Shown piece after piece: positions 1 through 5,233 of a DNA stretch of 5,288 nt. The translations under genes were made by a program, and so were the position numbers. The stretch lies in the NCBI GenBank assembly GCA_030621805.1, contig JAUXGY010000156.1:1-5288 (forward strand), read 5' to 3'. This stretch comes from Kiritimatiellales bacterium (GTDB lineage Bacteria > Verrucomicrobiota > Kiritimatiellia > Kiritimatiellales > Pontiellaceae). Every line of letters starts with the position of its first letter. Position 1 is the stretch's first letter. The notes under the pieces are model-generated. The model saw only the letters and a program-made list of their open reading frames with translations, was not told the origin of the DNA and did not search any database.

Positions 1-435
1 GTAAAACGGGATGCCCCAGATCAGAAGAATCAAGCTCATCAGCGAGATACGGGTCTGCTGCATTTTCGCACCGACCCAATGCATCGTGAGGGCTGCAATG
101 ATGACATAGAGCCCCACCATGCAAATGCTTTTCTTTGCCGCAAAAAAATCCGCGCGCTTATACCAGATAATCCCCAGACTCACGAAGGGGATCAGATATC
201 CGTGGGAATAGTCCGCCCCGAACGAAAGCTTGTCCCCCCAGCGATTAACCATCCACGTAAATGCCGACCGGCTACTTACATTTTCAACCGTATTTCCGAG
301 CAAATGGAACATTAGGAAAAGCATTCCGATGATCACCGAGACAAAGCCAATGTTCATGAGCTCGTCCTTCGATAGCGCACCCAGCCGCCAGCGGTCACTC
401 CAGATTACAGCATTATTCGTCTTTAAGTCGTCCAT
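1..435 (-). CDS. Exosortase family protein, N-terminal part (cut by the left window edge)
   Basis: The frame stays open from the ATG at 435 to the window edge, giving 145 residues with no stop. After a charged N-terminus (about 1-27) comes a hydrophobic segment (about 28-47), then the sequence WMVNRWGDKL at 61-70 and DYSHGYLIPFVSLGIIW at 75-91. This tryptophan-rich stretch followed by an HGYLIP segment is typical of the N-terminal half of exosortases (EpsH/Xrt family). Further membrane segments lie at about 104-118 and 130-145. Exosortases are multi-pass inner-membrane cysteine proteases/transpeptidases that process proteins with PEP-CTERM-like sorting tails, often alongside exopolysaccharide genes. 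The catalytic Cys, Arg and His normally lie in the C-terminal half, outside this window, so activity cannot be judged. The start is supported by a GAGGTGAGGA ribosome site just upstream. The family call is from motif recognition; the subtype is unknown. Confidence 0.85.
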   Translation of the reverse strand, partial: MDDLKTNNAVIWSDRWRLGALSKDELMNIGFVSVIIGMLFLMFHLLGNTVENVSSRSAFTWMVNRWGDKLSFGADYSHGYLIPFVSLGIIWYKRADFFAAKKSICMVGLYVIIAALTMHWVGAKMQQTRISLMSLILLIWGIPFY

Positions 436-470
436 TCCTCACCTCATGCTTTTCGCTTCCGAACCCGCAT

Positions 471-499
471 TCTATACCCTATCGACGCCCCCGAATCAA
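471..499 (-). promoter_or_regulatory. Candidate sigma-70 type promoter for the exosortase gene
   Basis: On the minus strand, TTGATT (494-499) is followed after 17 bases by TATAGA (471-476), itself part of TATAGAAT. Each hexamer matches consensus at four of six positions. The predicted transcript would start near 464 and have a leader of about 30 bases before the ATG at 435. Only the match and spacing support this. Confidence 0.45.
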
Positions 500-545
500 G
501 AAACGTTCCTCCTCGGAAACCCCTCCTTTTTTCAATTATTTGTGC

Positions 546-573
546 TTGCAAACAAAACGGGATTCACAATAAT
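546..573 (+). promoter_or_regulatory. Candidate promoter of the tRNA-Gly gene
   Basis: TTGCAA (546-551) and AATAAT (568-573) are separated by 16 bases. The -10 matches five of six consensus positions and the -35 four of six. Transcription would begin near 580, about 15 bases before the mature tRNA, which suits a short 5' leader removed by RNase P. Confidence 0.5.
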
Positions 574-594
574 GGCGCCTCGTTTTTACAAAAA

Positions 595-669
595 GCGAGC
601 GTAGCTCAGTGGTAGAGCTCCACCTTGCCAAGGTGGTTGTCGAGAGTTCGAATCTCTTCGCTCGCTCCA
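595..669 (+). tRNA. tRNA-Gly with anticodon GCC
   Basis: The complete cloverleaf can be folded by eye. The acceptor stem GCGAGCG (595-601) pairs with CGCTCGC (659-665). The D-arm is GCTC/GAGC (604-607 with 615-618). The anticodon stem CCACC/GGTGG (620-624 with 632-636) encloses loop TTGCCAA, placing the GCC anticodon at 627-629. The T-arm has a TTCGAAT loop (647-653) closed by five pairs, one of them a G-T wobble. The discriminator is T666 and the CCA tail is encoded (667-669). GCC reads GGC and GGU glycine codons. The gene stands alone, with its own promoter upstream and terminator downstream. Confidence 0.97.
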
Positions 670-674
670 TTTTC

Positions 675-708
675 AAACCCCGGCCTGCTTCCACAGGTCG
701 GGGTTTTT
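675..708 (+). terminator. Rho-independent terminator of the tRNA-Gly gene
   Basis: A 13-bp stem (675-687 with 694-706, one G-T wobble) has a six-base loop, and the 3' arm runs into five T (704-708). It begins five bases after the tRNA CCA. The opposite strand lacks a T run after the stem, so it works in the plus direction. Confidence 0.92.
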
Positions 709-765
709 CATTTCCCGCCCGCTTTTCCACGCACAGAAAACGCGGCGGGGATGTCGCGTCTACGG

Positions 766-807
766 AAAAAAAAACGGCACATGGGAGGGGAAGAAACCCA
801 TGTGCCG
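766..807 (-). terminator. Rho-independent terminator closing the EF-hand transcription unit
   Basis: A perfect 11-bp stem (775-785 with 797-807) and an 11-base loop are followed, on the minus strand, by nine consecutive T (the A run 766-774 on the plus strand). It lies 39 bases after the stop codon of the EF-hand gene. With the tRNA terminator it separates two converging transcription units. Confidence 0.93.
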
Positions 808-846
808 GCGCTGGCTATCTTTTTGATACCCAGCTAAATTTAAGGG

Positions 847-1011
847 TTATTCGGCTTTTTCTTCATGAGCCCGGCGGCGGGCTTCGAAAGCTTCGCGCAT
901 GGCAACACGCTCTTCCTCACTCAGCTGGCCATCGCCATCGGTATCAAACCTTTCCAGCATTTCTTCGCGGGTCGGACGCTCGCCGCCACGTTTTCCTTGG
1001 CGCTTTTCCAT
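847..1011 (-). CDS. Small single EF-hand protein
   Basis: This 54-residue, highly charged protein has one canonical EF-hand loop, DTDGDGQLSEEE at residues 23-34. Calcium-coordinating positions 1, 3, 5, 7, 9 and 12 are D23, D25, D27, Q29, S31 and E34. The flanking stretches (about 14-22 and 32-50) look helical, and the C-terminus is Arg/Glu rich. It may bind Ca2+, but a single hand normally needs dimerisation or a partner. No signal peptide or membrane segment is seen. The ATG at 1011 was chosen because it directly precedes the charged domain and has a weak GAAGG site seven bases upstream. An upstream in-frame ATG at 1143 would add 44 residues without recognisable content. Oddly, the best ribosome site nearby (AGGAGGT, 1031-1037) is positioned for an out-of-frame ATG. 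A strong terminator follows. Biological role unknown. Confidence 0.75.
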   Translation of the reverse strand: MEKRQGKRGGERPTREEMLERFDTDGDGQLSEEERVAMREAFEARRRAHEEKAE

Positions 1012-1097
1012 ATCCTTGCCTTCATGCGATACCTCCTGTGGGTTAATCTGAATCGCTTGATGGATGAAAAACGGACGACCGGAAGAATTATTGCCTG

Positions 1098-1120
1098 TTT
1101 CCCTGATCATATCAGGGAAA
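1098..1120. repeat. Perfect 10-bp inverted repeat between two genes
   Basis: TTTCCCTGAT (1098-1107) and ATCAGGGAAA (1111-1120) are perfect inverted arms separated by three bases. The repeat lies in the gap between the DUF6941-like gene and the EF-hand gene. No T run follows on either strand, so it is a poor Rho-independent terminator. It could be an RNA-processing or stabilising hairpin, or a repressor site. The structure is certain and the role is not. Confidence 0.6.
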
Positions 1121-1122
1121 AG

Positions 1123-1153
1123 CAGGGGGCTCGCATCAATCAATACGAGCCTG
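1123..1153 (-). terminator. Weak terminator-like hairpin after the DUF6941-like gene
   Basis: CGAGCC (1146-1151) pairs with GGCTCG (1128-1133) around a 12-base loop. Allowing a three-base bulge the stem extends to eight pairs (outer CAG with CTG). On the minus strand it is followed by a CTTTT stretch rather than a proper T run. It starts 33 bases after the stop codon at 1186. It may reduce rather than block read-through to the EF-hand gene. Confidence 0.3.
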
Positions 1154-1185
1154 CGGGTGCGAGAGGGCGTTTCAGTTTGTTTCGT

Positions 1186-1593
1186 TCAGGCCAGATGTTG
1201 CTGCGGCAATTCACGGACACGAAGCGGTAGCGATGCAATCGATTGGTCGTCGATGGCCAGGTTAATTTGGTAGTCGGCAAAGGATTCAAACTTCACATGC
1301 TGGAAGTTGAGAATCAGGTTGACGGCCACGGAATCGATCTCGGGTGCCATGCGCGGATGCACCTCGCCCTCCATCGGCTGGAAAACCGGTCGGCCATCGG
1401 GATCGACCAATTGCAGGTTCACCTTGTGGGCGCCCTCCTCCATCTTGTCGAACCGCATCCGCAGGGCAATCGCGCAGGCGGGATGGACGACCGGCATTTT
1501 GGCGGCATAGATTTGATCGAACGTTCCGAGAATATTTAGCTTCCCTCGGGTATCGGTGGCGGCATCACACAGGCAAAAAACTTCAACTTTCAT
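1186..1593 (-). CDS. Conserved protein of unknown function, resembling DUF6941
   Basis: This complete 135-residue soluble protein opens with MKVEVFCLCDAATDTRGKLN and continues ILGTFDQIYAAKMPVVHPAC. A CDAA...GKLNILGTFD start followed by a hydrophobic beta-rich body (for example VNLILNFQHVKFE at 90-102 and INLAIDD at 109-115) is the pattern I associate with the DUF6941 family, whose members are of about this length. The family's function is not established. No signal peptide, membrane segment or catalytic motif is apparent. The start is supported by AAAGGAG (1601-1607), seven bases before the ATG. It lies 73 bases downstream of the IlvD-like gene on the same strand with no convincing terminator between them, so co-transcription is plausible. 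The family name is from memory of its signature and should be confirmed with a profile search. Confidence 0.85.
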   Translation of the reverse strand: MKVEVFCLCDAATDTRGKLNILGTFDQIYAAKMPVVHPACAIALRMRFDKMEEGAHKVNLQLVDPDGRPVFQPMEGEVHPRMAPEIDSVAVNLILNFQHVKFESFADYQINLAIDDQSIASLPLRVRELPQQHLA

Positions 1594-1666
1594 TCGGGAT
1601 CTCCTTTAACGAGAAGGTAGGCGATGGCGTGGAATGAAGAAAGCGAATAAGTGGATCGGATGAATC

Positions 1667-3337
1667 CTATCCGGTGGTGGCTCCCTCGGAGGCGGGACCC
1701 ACCAGCCGGGCATATTTTGCCAGAACACCGTGCCTATAACGCGGGCGCGGCGACTTCCACTTGGCGAATCGTTGTTTGAGCTCGCTCTTGGTCACCTCCA
1801 GTGTGATGGCTCTTTTTTGGGCATCGATAGAGATGCTATCCCCATTCTTCACCAGGGCAAGCGGACCGCCCTCATAGGCCTCGGGCGTAATGTGGCTGAC
1901 CACAAAACCAGGGTGGCTCCCGGAGCACCGCCCATCGGTAATAAGCGCCACATCCTTTCCCAGCCCCCGCCCCACGAGCGTGGCAGCAGGTGCAAACATT
2001 TCGCGCATGCCGGGGCCGCCTTTCGGCCCTTCGTAGCGGATCACAACCACGCGCCCCGCCCTCACCGTTCCGTCGAGGATCTTCTCCATGGCCTGCTCTT
2101 CGGAATTAAAGACGATGGCCTTCCCCTTGAATCCAGTCCCCTCCTTATCAAAAATCGTAGCCACCGCCCCATCTGGAGCAAGGTTCCCCTTGAGAATGAC
2201 CAGACGCCCCTCCTTTTGGAAAGGCCGGCGGAAGGAACGAATAATCTCTTGCTTGCGGGGATACGGTTTTATGCGGGCAAGGTTTTGCTTCAGCGTGCAG
2301 CCCGTCACGGTCAGGCATTCCCCATCGAGCAACCCCTCTTTGAGCAGTCGAGCCATCAAGGGGGCGACACCGCCAATGGCCGACAGATCGTCCATCCCAT
2401 ATTTTCCGACCGGCTTGAGATCCGCCAAAACGGGCACTTTTTTCCACATAGTTGTCATATCATTGAGCGTCAGGCGAACCTTTGCTGCACGCGCCATGGC
2501 CAACAGGTGCAGCACCGCGTTGCCCGAACCCCCCAGCGCGGTCACGACGGCGACCGCATTCAGAAAGGCCGGGCGGGTGAGGATATCGGATGGTTTGATA
2601 CTTCTGTCTACCAGATGCATCACGGCGCGCCCCGCCGCGTGGCTCTCTTCCCTTTTTCCTTTCGAATCCGCCCCTCGCGACGAACTGTTTGGCAAGCTCA
2701 TGCCCAGCGCTTCGATGGCGGCGGCCAAGGTGTTTGCACTGCACATGCTACCCCCAGAGACCACCGAATGTTCAATCTCCGACAGCTTGCGGGTATTGAT
2801 TTTTCCTTTTGAAAACTGCCCGACCGCTTCGAATACGGAGCCTAGATCCTCGCCGGAGCATTCGGACAGAACCGTTCCCCCATAAACAAACACCGCCGGA
2901 CGATTTAACCGCGCCAAAGCCATCAGGCAACCGGCCATGTTATTATCGCGTTCGCCGAAAGCCACCACCCCGTCAAAACCCTCGCATCCCACCACGGTTT
3001 CGATGGAATCAGCAATCACCTCGCGTCCGACGAGGGAATATTTCATCCCTTCGGTATCCATGGAAATTCCATCCGGGATCGCGATGGTATTGAAGGTTCC
3101 CGCAATCCCGCCTGAAACATCAACCCCTTTCTCCGTCTCCTTGGCCAACCGTTCAATATGCCTATTGCAGAGCGCGTGCCGGTTCCAAGTGGATGCAATG
3201 CCGATCTGAGGTTTATGAAAATCGGCATCCTTAAATCCCACCGCCCGCAACATGGCGCGACTGGGTGCGCGATTGTACCCCTCCACAATCTTCGACGAAA
3301 ACGGGCGTTTATCCTTCCTGAACGATTTAGCGCACAT
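1667..3337 (-). CDS. ilvD: IlvD/Edd family protein like dihydroxy-acid dehydratase, with altered Fe-S and metal site
   Basis: Dihydroxy-acid dehydratase converts dihydroxy acids to 2-oxo acids in valine, leucine and isoleucine synthesis, using a [2Fe-2S] cluster and Mg2+. This 556-residue protein has the usual length and many family blocks: RAPSRAMLRAVG (23-34), DGISM (89-93), EGMKYSLVGREVIADSIETV (96-115), ADLKP (305-309), LKGNLAPDGAV (382-392), YEGPKGGPGMREM (435-447) and ITDGRCSG (466-473), with the presumed catalytic serine at 472. C57, the first cluster ligand, is present. However, the Cys-Asp-Lys motif reads R130-D131-N132, and the loop with the third cysteine is about four residues short (G195 at that position, C199 nearby). 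It may therefore be a non-canonical dehydratase or a pseudoenzyme. The start at 3337 was preferred because GGAGGG (3345-3350) lies seven bases upstream. ATGs at 3343, 3376 and 3418 are in frame, but the first two sit too close to their purine-rich sites. The family is secure; the activity is doubtful. Confidence 0.9.
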   Translation of the reverse strand: MCAKSFRKDKRPFSSKIVEGYNRAPSRAMLRAVGFKDADFHKPQIGIASTWNRHALCNRHIERLAKETEKGVDVSGGIAGTFNTIAIPDGISMDTEGMKYSLVGREVIADSIETVVGCEGFDGVVAFGERDNNMAGCLMALARLNRPAVFVYGGTVLSECSGEDLGSVFEAVGQFSKGKINTRKLSEIEHSVVSGGSMCSANTLAAAIEALGMSLPNSSSRGADSKGKREESHAAGRAVMHLVDRSIKPSDILTRPAFLNAVAVVTALGGSGNAVLHLLAMARAAKVRLTLNDMTTMWKKVPVLADLKPVGKYGMDDLSAIGGVAPLMARLLKEGLLDGECLTVTGCTLKQNLARIKPYPRKQEIIRSFRRPFQKEGRLVILKGNLAPDGAVATIFDKEGTGFKGKAIVFNSEEQAMEKILDGTVRAGRVVVIRYEGPKGGPGMREMFAPAATLVGRGLGKDVALITDGRCSGSHPGFVVSHITPEAYEGGPLALVKNGDSISIDAQKRAITLEVTKSELKQRFAKWKSPRPRYRHGVLAKYARLVGPASEGATTG

Positions 3338-3350
3338 CTGCATACCCTCC

Positions 3351-3627
3351 GCTATTCGCCGGGAGTTTAAAGGCATCCCCCTGCGGTTCAATCCAAATTC
3401 AGCTCTTTCGCACCCCAACCCCGTTCTAAATGCGGACTTTTATTCTCATGTATGCGAAATATTCGCCCATCATTCCGTGCACACGATCCGGATTCAAAGG
3501 GAGGCCGTACGCCTATATTCGAGCCCAATGTGTTATCCAGTACGGCTCAAACCCCCTGCTGTTCCCCCGAATTCCCGGGCGATGACCCCGCCGCAGAAAA
3601 TAGATTTCGCCCACCGATCCCTTTTCT
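3351..3627. other. Divergent intergenic region without a supported gene
   Basis: This stretch separates the IlvD-like gene (minus) from the small plus-strand ORF. Overlapping ORFs here have no ribosome site and no recognisable protein pattern. It must carry the IlvD-like promoter. One weak possibility on the minus strand is TTGAAC, 16 bases, TAAACT just before the gene, each hexamer matching four of six positions. A short near-palindrome, GCGAA-ATA-TTCGC, is at 3454-3466. I see no tRNA, riboswitch or T-box signature. Confidence 0.5.
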
Positions 3628-3652
3628 TGGCATGGTCTGTGCTTAATATAAC
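3628..3652 (+). promoter_or_regulatory. Candidate promoter of the small ORF: sigma-54-like -24/-12 overlapping a sigma-70-like -10
   Basis: TTGGCATG, four bases, then GTGCTT (3627-3644) fits the -24/-12 pattern. The invariant GG (3629-3630) and GC (3641-3642) are separated by exactly ten bases, and TGGCA matches the -24 core. Mismatches to consensus are T for C after TGGCA, and G for T before TGC. Alternatively TATAAC (3647-3652) is a five-of-six -10 element, but no good -35 lies at 16-18 bases. Either reading puts the start near 3654-3660, just before the ribosome site of the 30-codon ORF. Confidence 0.45.
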
Positions 3653-3676
3653 CCACCAGATAAAAGAGGCGAATGA

Positions 3677-3769
3677 ATGAAAACACGATCAATAGTTGCG
3701 GTAGAAGTTTCCATGGCCCTGGCAGGAATTGCCATGATGGGGCTCATGTTAGTGGTCTCCTTCCTCTAA
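3677..3769 (+). CDS. Putative 30-residue single-pass membrane protein
   Basis: This ORF encodes 30 residues. A short N-terminus with K2, R4 and E10 is followed by a continuous hydrophobic stretch (about 11-30: SMALAGIAMMGLMLVVSFL) long enough for one transmembrane helix, which ends the protein. The positive charges on the N-terminal side would favour a cytoplasmic N-terminus. Five of 30 residues are Met. AGAGG (3665-3669) lies seven bases before the ATG, a promoter-like sequence sits about 30 bases upstream, and a strong terminator begins 18 bases after the TAA. This complete gene layout is the main argument that it is expressed. I do not recognise the protein. It could be a small accessory subunit, a regulator or a toxin-like peptide. 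An overlapping ATG at 3673 opens a frame without hydrophobic character. The same transcript could instead act as a small RNA of roughly 190 bases. Confidence 0.55.
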   Translation: MKTRSIVAVEVSMALAGIAMMGLMLVVSFL

Positions 3770-3787
3770 TCAATATTCTCTCCCCCT

Positions 3788-3847
3788 GATTCCAATGATT
3801 GGGAATCTTACCCCTCCCTTGGGTTCCCGATCATTGGAATCTTTTTT
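3788..3847 (+). terminator. Long-stem Rho-independent terminator after the 30-codon ORF
   Basis: The outer 12 bp (3788-3799 with 3830-3841) are perfect. Pairing continues inward through G-T wobbles to roughly 21 pairs, with a loop at about 3809-3820. Six T (3842-3847) follow on the plus strand. The minus strand has no T run after the stem, although the hairpin lies 28 bases beyond the stop of the deaminase gene and might slow transcription from that side too. Confidence 0.92.
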
Positions 3848-3874
3848 ACACCCAGCCCTTGATGTTAATCCGCA

Positions 3875-5119
3875 CTAAAACCGCGTCGCATACTCCCGGG
3901 CCATCGCCACAATTTCATCCTCGCCCTCGACATGGCCGTTGCGCATCAAAACCCGCCCGTCGCAAATGACCGTGTCGATACACGAGCGGTCGGCGCTATA
4001 GACAATATCGTCGACGAGACGATATCCCGGTGCCAAGCGATGGTTCGAGAGATTCACCAACATACAGTCGGCCAGTTTTCCCTCGACAATCCTACCGCCG
4101 TCAATCCCAAGTGCCTTTGCTCCATTCACGGTCGCCATCTCGAAGGCAGTACCGGCGGGAAGCACGGTCGGATCATCATGCAGCAGCTTGGCCTGCAAGG
4201 CCGCCATCTTCATCTCCTCCATCATGTCGAGGTTGTTATTCGAGGAACACCCATCCGTCCCTAGCGACAGAGCCACACCCCGAACCTCCATCTTCCGAAA
4301 CAGGAAGCGACCCGACGCCAGCTTCATGTTCGACGCCGGGTTGTGAACCACGTTGACGTTATTCCGAGCCAAAATCCCGATCTCCGCATCCGTCACGTGC
4401 AGCACATGTGCAGCCACCACGCGGGGGCCGAGAAATCCGATCTTCTCCAGCCACTCCACCGGCCGCAAGCCATAGAGCGCCAGACAGTCGGCCACCTCCT
4501 TTTGGGTTTCCGACAGATGGATATGCACCGGAATATCGTTCTCCTCCGCAAAGCGGCTCACCCATTTCAGCGAATCCTTCGAGACGGTATAGATGGCATG
4601 CGGTCCCAGCGCAAAACCGATCCGATCCGAATAGCGCGTTGACTCCCGAAACAACTTTTCACTGAGCGCTCGTTGCTCCGCCGCCTTGGCCGCATCGCTG
4701 AAATCAATAAACACCGACGACAGCACCGCGCGCAGCCCCATCTCCTCCACCGCCCGCGCGGTCCCATGGAAATGCCAATACATATCGTTGAAGCACGTCG
4801 TACCCGACTTAATCATCTCCAGACAAGCCAACCGCGTGCCATGATAGATGTCCTCCTCGCCCAGCTTCGCCTCCAACGGCCAGATATAATTTTCCAACCA
4901 GTCGTGCAACTCAAGATCGTCGGCATAGCTGCGCATCAACGTCATCGCCGCATGCGTGTGCATATTCACAAAGGTCGGCAGCATCGCCATGCCCGACCCA
5001 TCGAGGGTCTGCTCCGCCGTCCCATCGAGCCCCGTGCCGATCGACTTGAAGCGGTTGCCCTCGATCAGCACATCCGTGGGCTTTCCATCCAACTGCACAT
5101 TCCGAATCAGTAAATCCAT
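3875..5119 (-). CDS. mtaD: 5'-methylthioadenosine/S-adenosylhomocysteine deaminase family amidohydrolase
   Basis: This complete 414-residue metal-dependent hydrolase belongs to the amidohydrolase superfamily (COG0402 type). Enzymes of the closest class deaminate MTA and/or S-adenosylhomocysteine to the inosyl compounds plus ammonia, clearing by-products of SAM use; they act in the cytoplasm. The metal site is intact: HTH at 54-56, H201 in HIHLSE (199-204) with E204 as likely acid/base, H238 in AAHVLH, and D289 in SLGTDG. The block YADDLELHDWLENYIWPLEAK (65-85) and GPHAIYTVS (172-180) are characteristic of this deaminase subgroup rather than of guanine or cytosine deaminases. N- and C-terminal segments form the usual composite beta domain. 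GGAGAGG (5124-5130) supports the ATG at 5119. The exact substrate (MTA, SAH, adenosine or a related purine nucleoside) cannot be decided from sequence. No SAM-cycle partner gene is adjacent in the window. Confidence 0.92.
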   Translation of the reverse strand: MDLLIRNVQLDGKPTDVLIEGNRFKSIGTGLDGTAEQTLDGSGMAMLPTFVNMHTHAAMTLMRSYADDLELHDWLENYIWPLEAKLGEEDIYHGTRLACLEMIKSGTTCFNDMYWHFHGTARAVEEMGLRAVLSSVFIDFSDAAKAAEQRALSEKLFRESTRYSDRIGFALGPHAIYTVSKDSLKWVSRFAEENDIPVHIHLSETQKEVADCLALYGLRPVEWLEKIGFLGPRVVAAHVLHVTDAEIGILARNNVNVVHNPASNMKLASGRFLFRKMEVRGVALSLGTDGCSSNNNLDMMEEMKMAALQAKLLHDDPTVLPAGTAFEMATVNGAKALGIDGGRIVEGKLADCMLVNLSNHRLAPGYRLVDDIVYSADRSCIDTVICDGRVLMRNGHVEGEDEIVAMAREYATRF

Positions 5120-5169
5120 CGTACCTCTCCAATTGGCGAAAGCCTACCGAAGCCATCTCATAAAACCAC

Positions 5170-5198
5170 AAAAAAAGCCCGTCTCATTTTGACGGGCT
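5170..5198 (-). terminator. Minus-strand terminator hairpin upstream of the deaminase gene
   Basis: AGCCCGTC (5176-5183) pairs perfectly with GACGGGCT (5191-5198) around a seven-base loop. On the minus strand the stem runs into seven T (A run 5170-5176). It presumably ends a minus-strand unit from beyond the right edge. Because it lies only 50 bases before the deaminase start codon, it could alternatively act as a leader attenuator. Confidence 0.88.
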
Positions 5199-5233
5199 AA
5201 CAAATAACACACAATAGGTTGAATCGTCTTCTA

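Noticed and set aside
595..669. tRNA-Gly 3' end as an integration (att) site
   Set aside because: No integrase, no repeated copy of the tRNA 3' end and no mobile genes are seen in the window.
536..730. Minus-strand 64-codon ORF containing KRFELSTTTLARWSSTTEL
   Set aside because: It is the antisense translation of the tRNA-Gly gene and its terminator, a well-known type of false ORF.
1651..1670. GGAT-GGAT/ATCC-ATCC imperfect hairpin at the end of the IlvD-like gene as a terminator
   Set aside because: It has only 4+4 pairs with a mismatch and a two-base loop, which is unfavourable, and no T run follows.
1730..2812. Plus-strand 360-codon ORF
   Set aside because: It lies wholly antisense to the IlvD-like gene, shows no family pattern and is explained by the codon bias of the opposite strand.
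3454..3466. GCGAA-ATA-TTCGC near-palindrome as an operator
   Set aside because: Arms of only five bases at a single place in AT/GC-mixed DNA are easily found by chance, and no matching regulator site is seen elsewhere.
3452..3646. Plus-strand 64-codon ORF in the intergenic region
   Set aside because: No ribosome site, proline/arginine-rich low-information sequence, and it ends inside the candidate promoter of the 30-codon ORF.
3252..3680. Plus-strand 142-codon ORF spanning the IlvD-like start and the intergenic region
   Set aside because: It has no ribosome site and no recognisable protein pattern, its first part is antisense to the IlvD-like gene, and it runs over the promoter of the small ORF.
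4673..5113. Plus-strand 146-codon ORF
   Set aside because: It is antisense to the deaminase gene and its His/Arg-rich composition is typical of a shadow frame.
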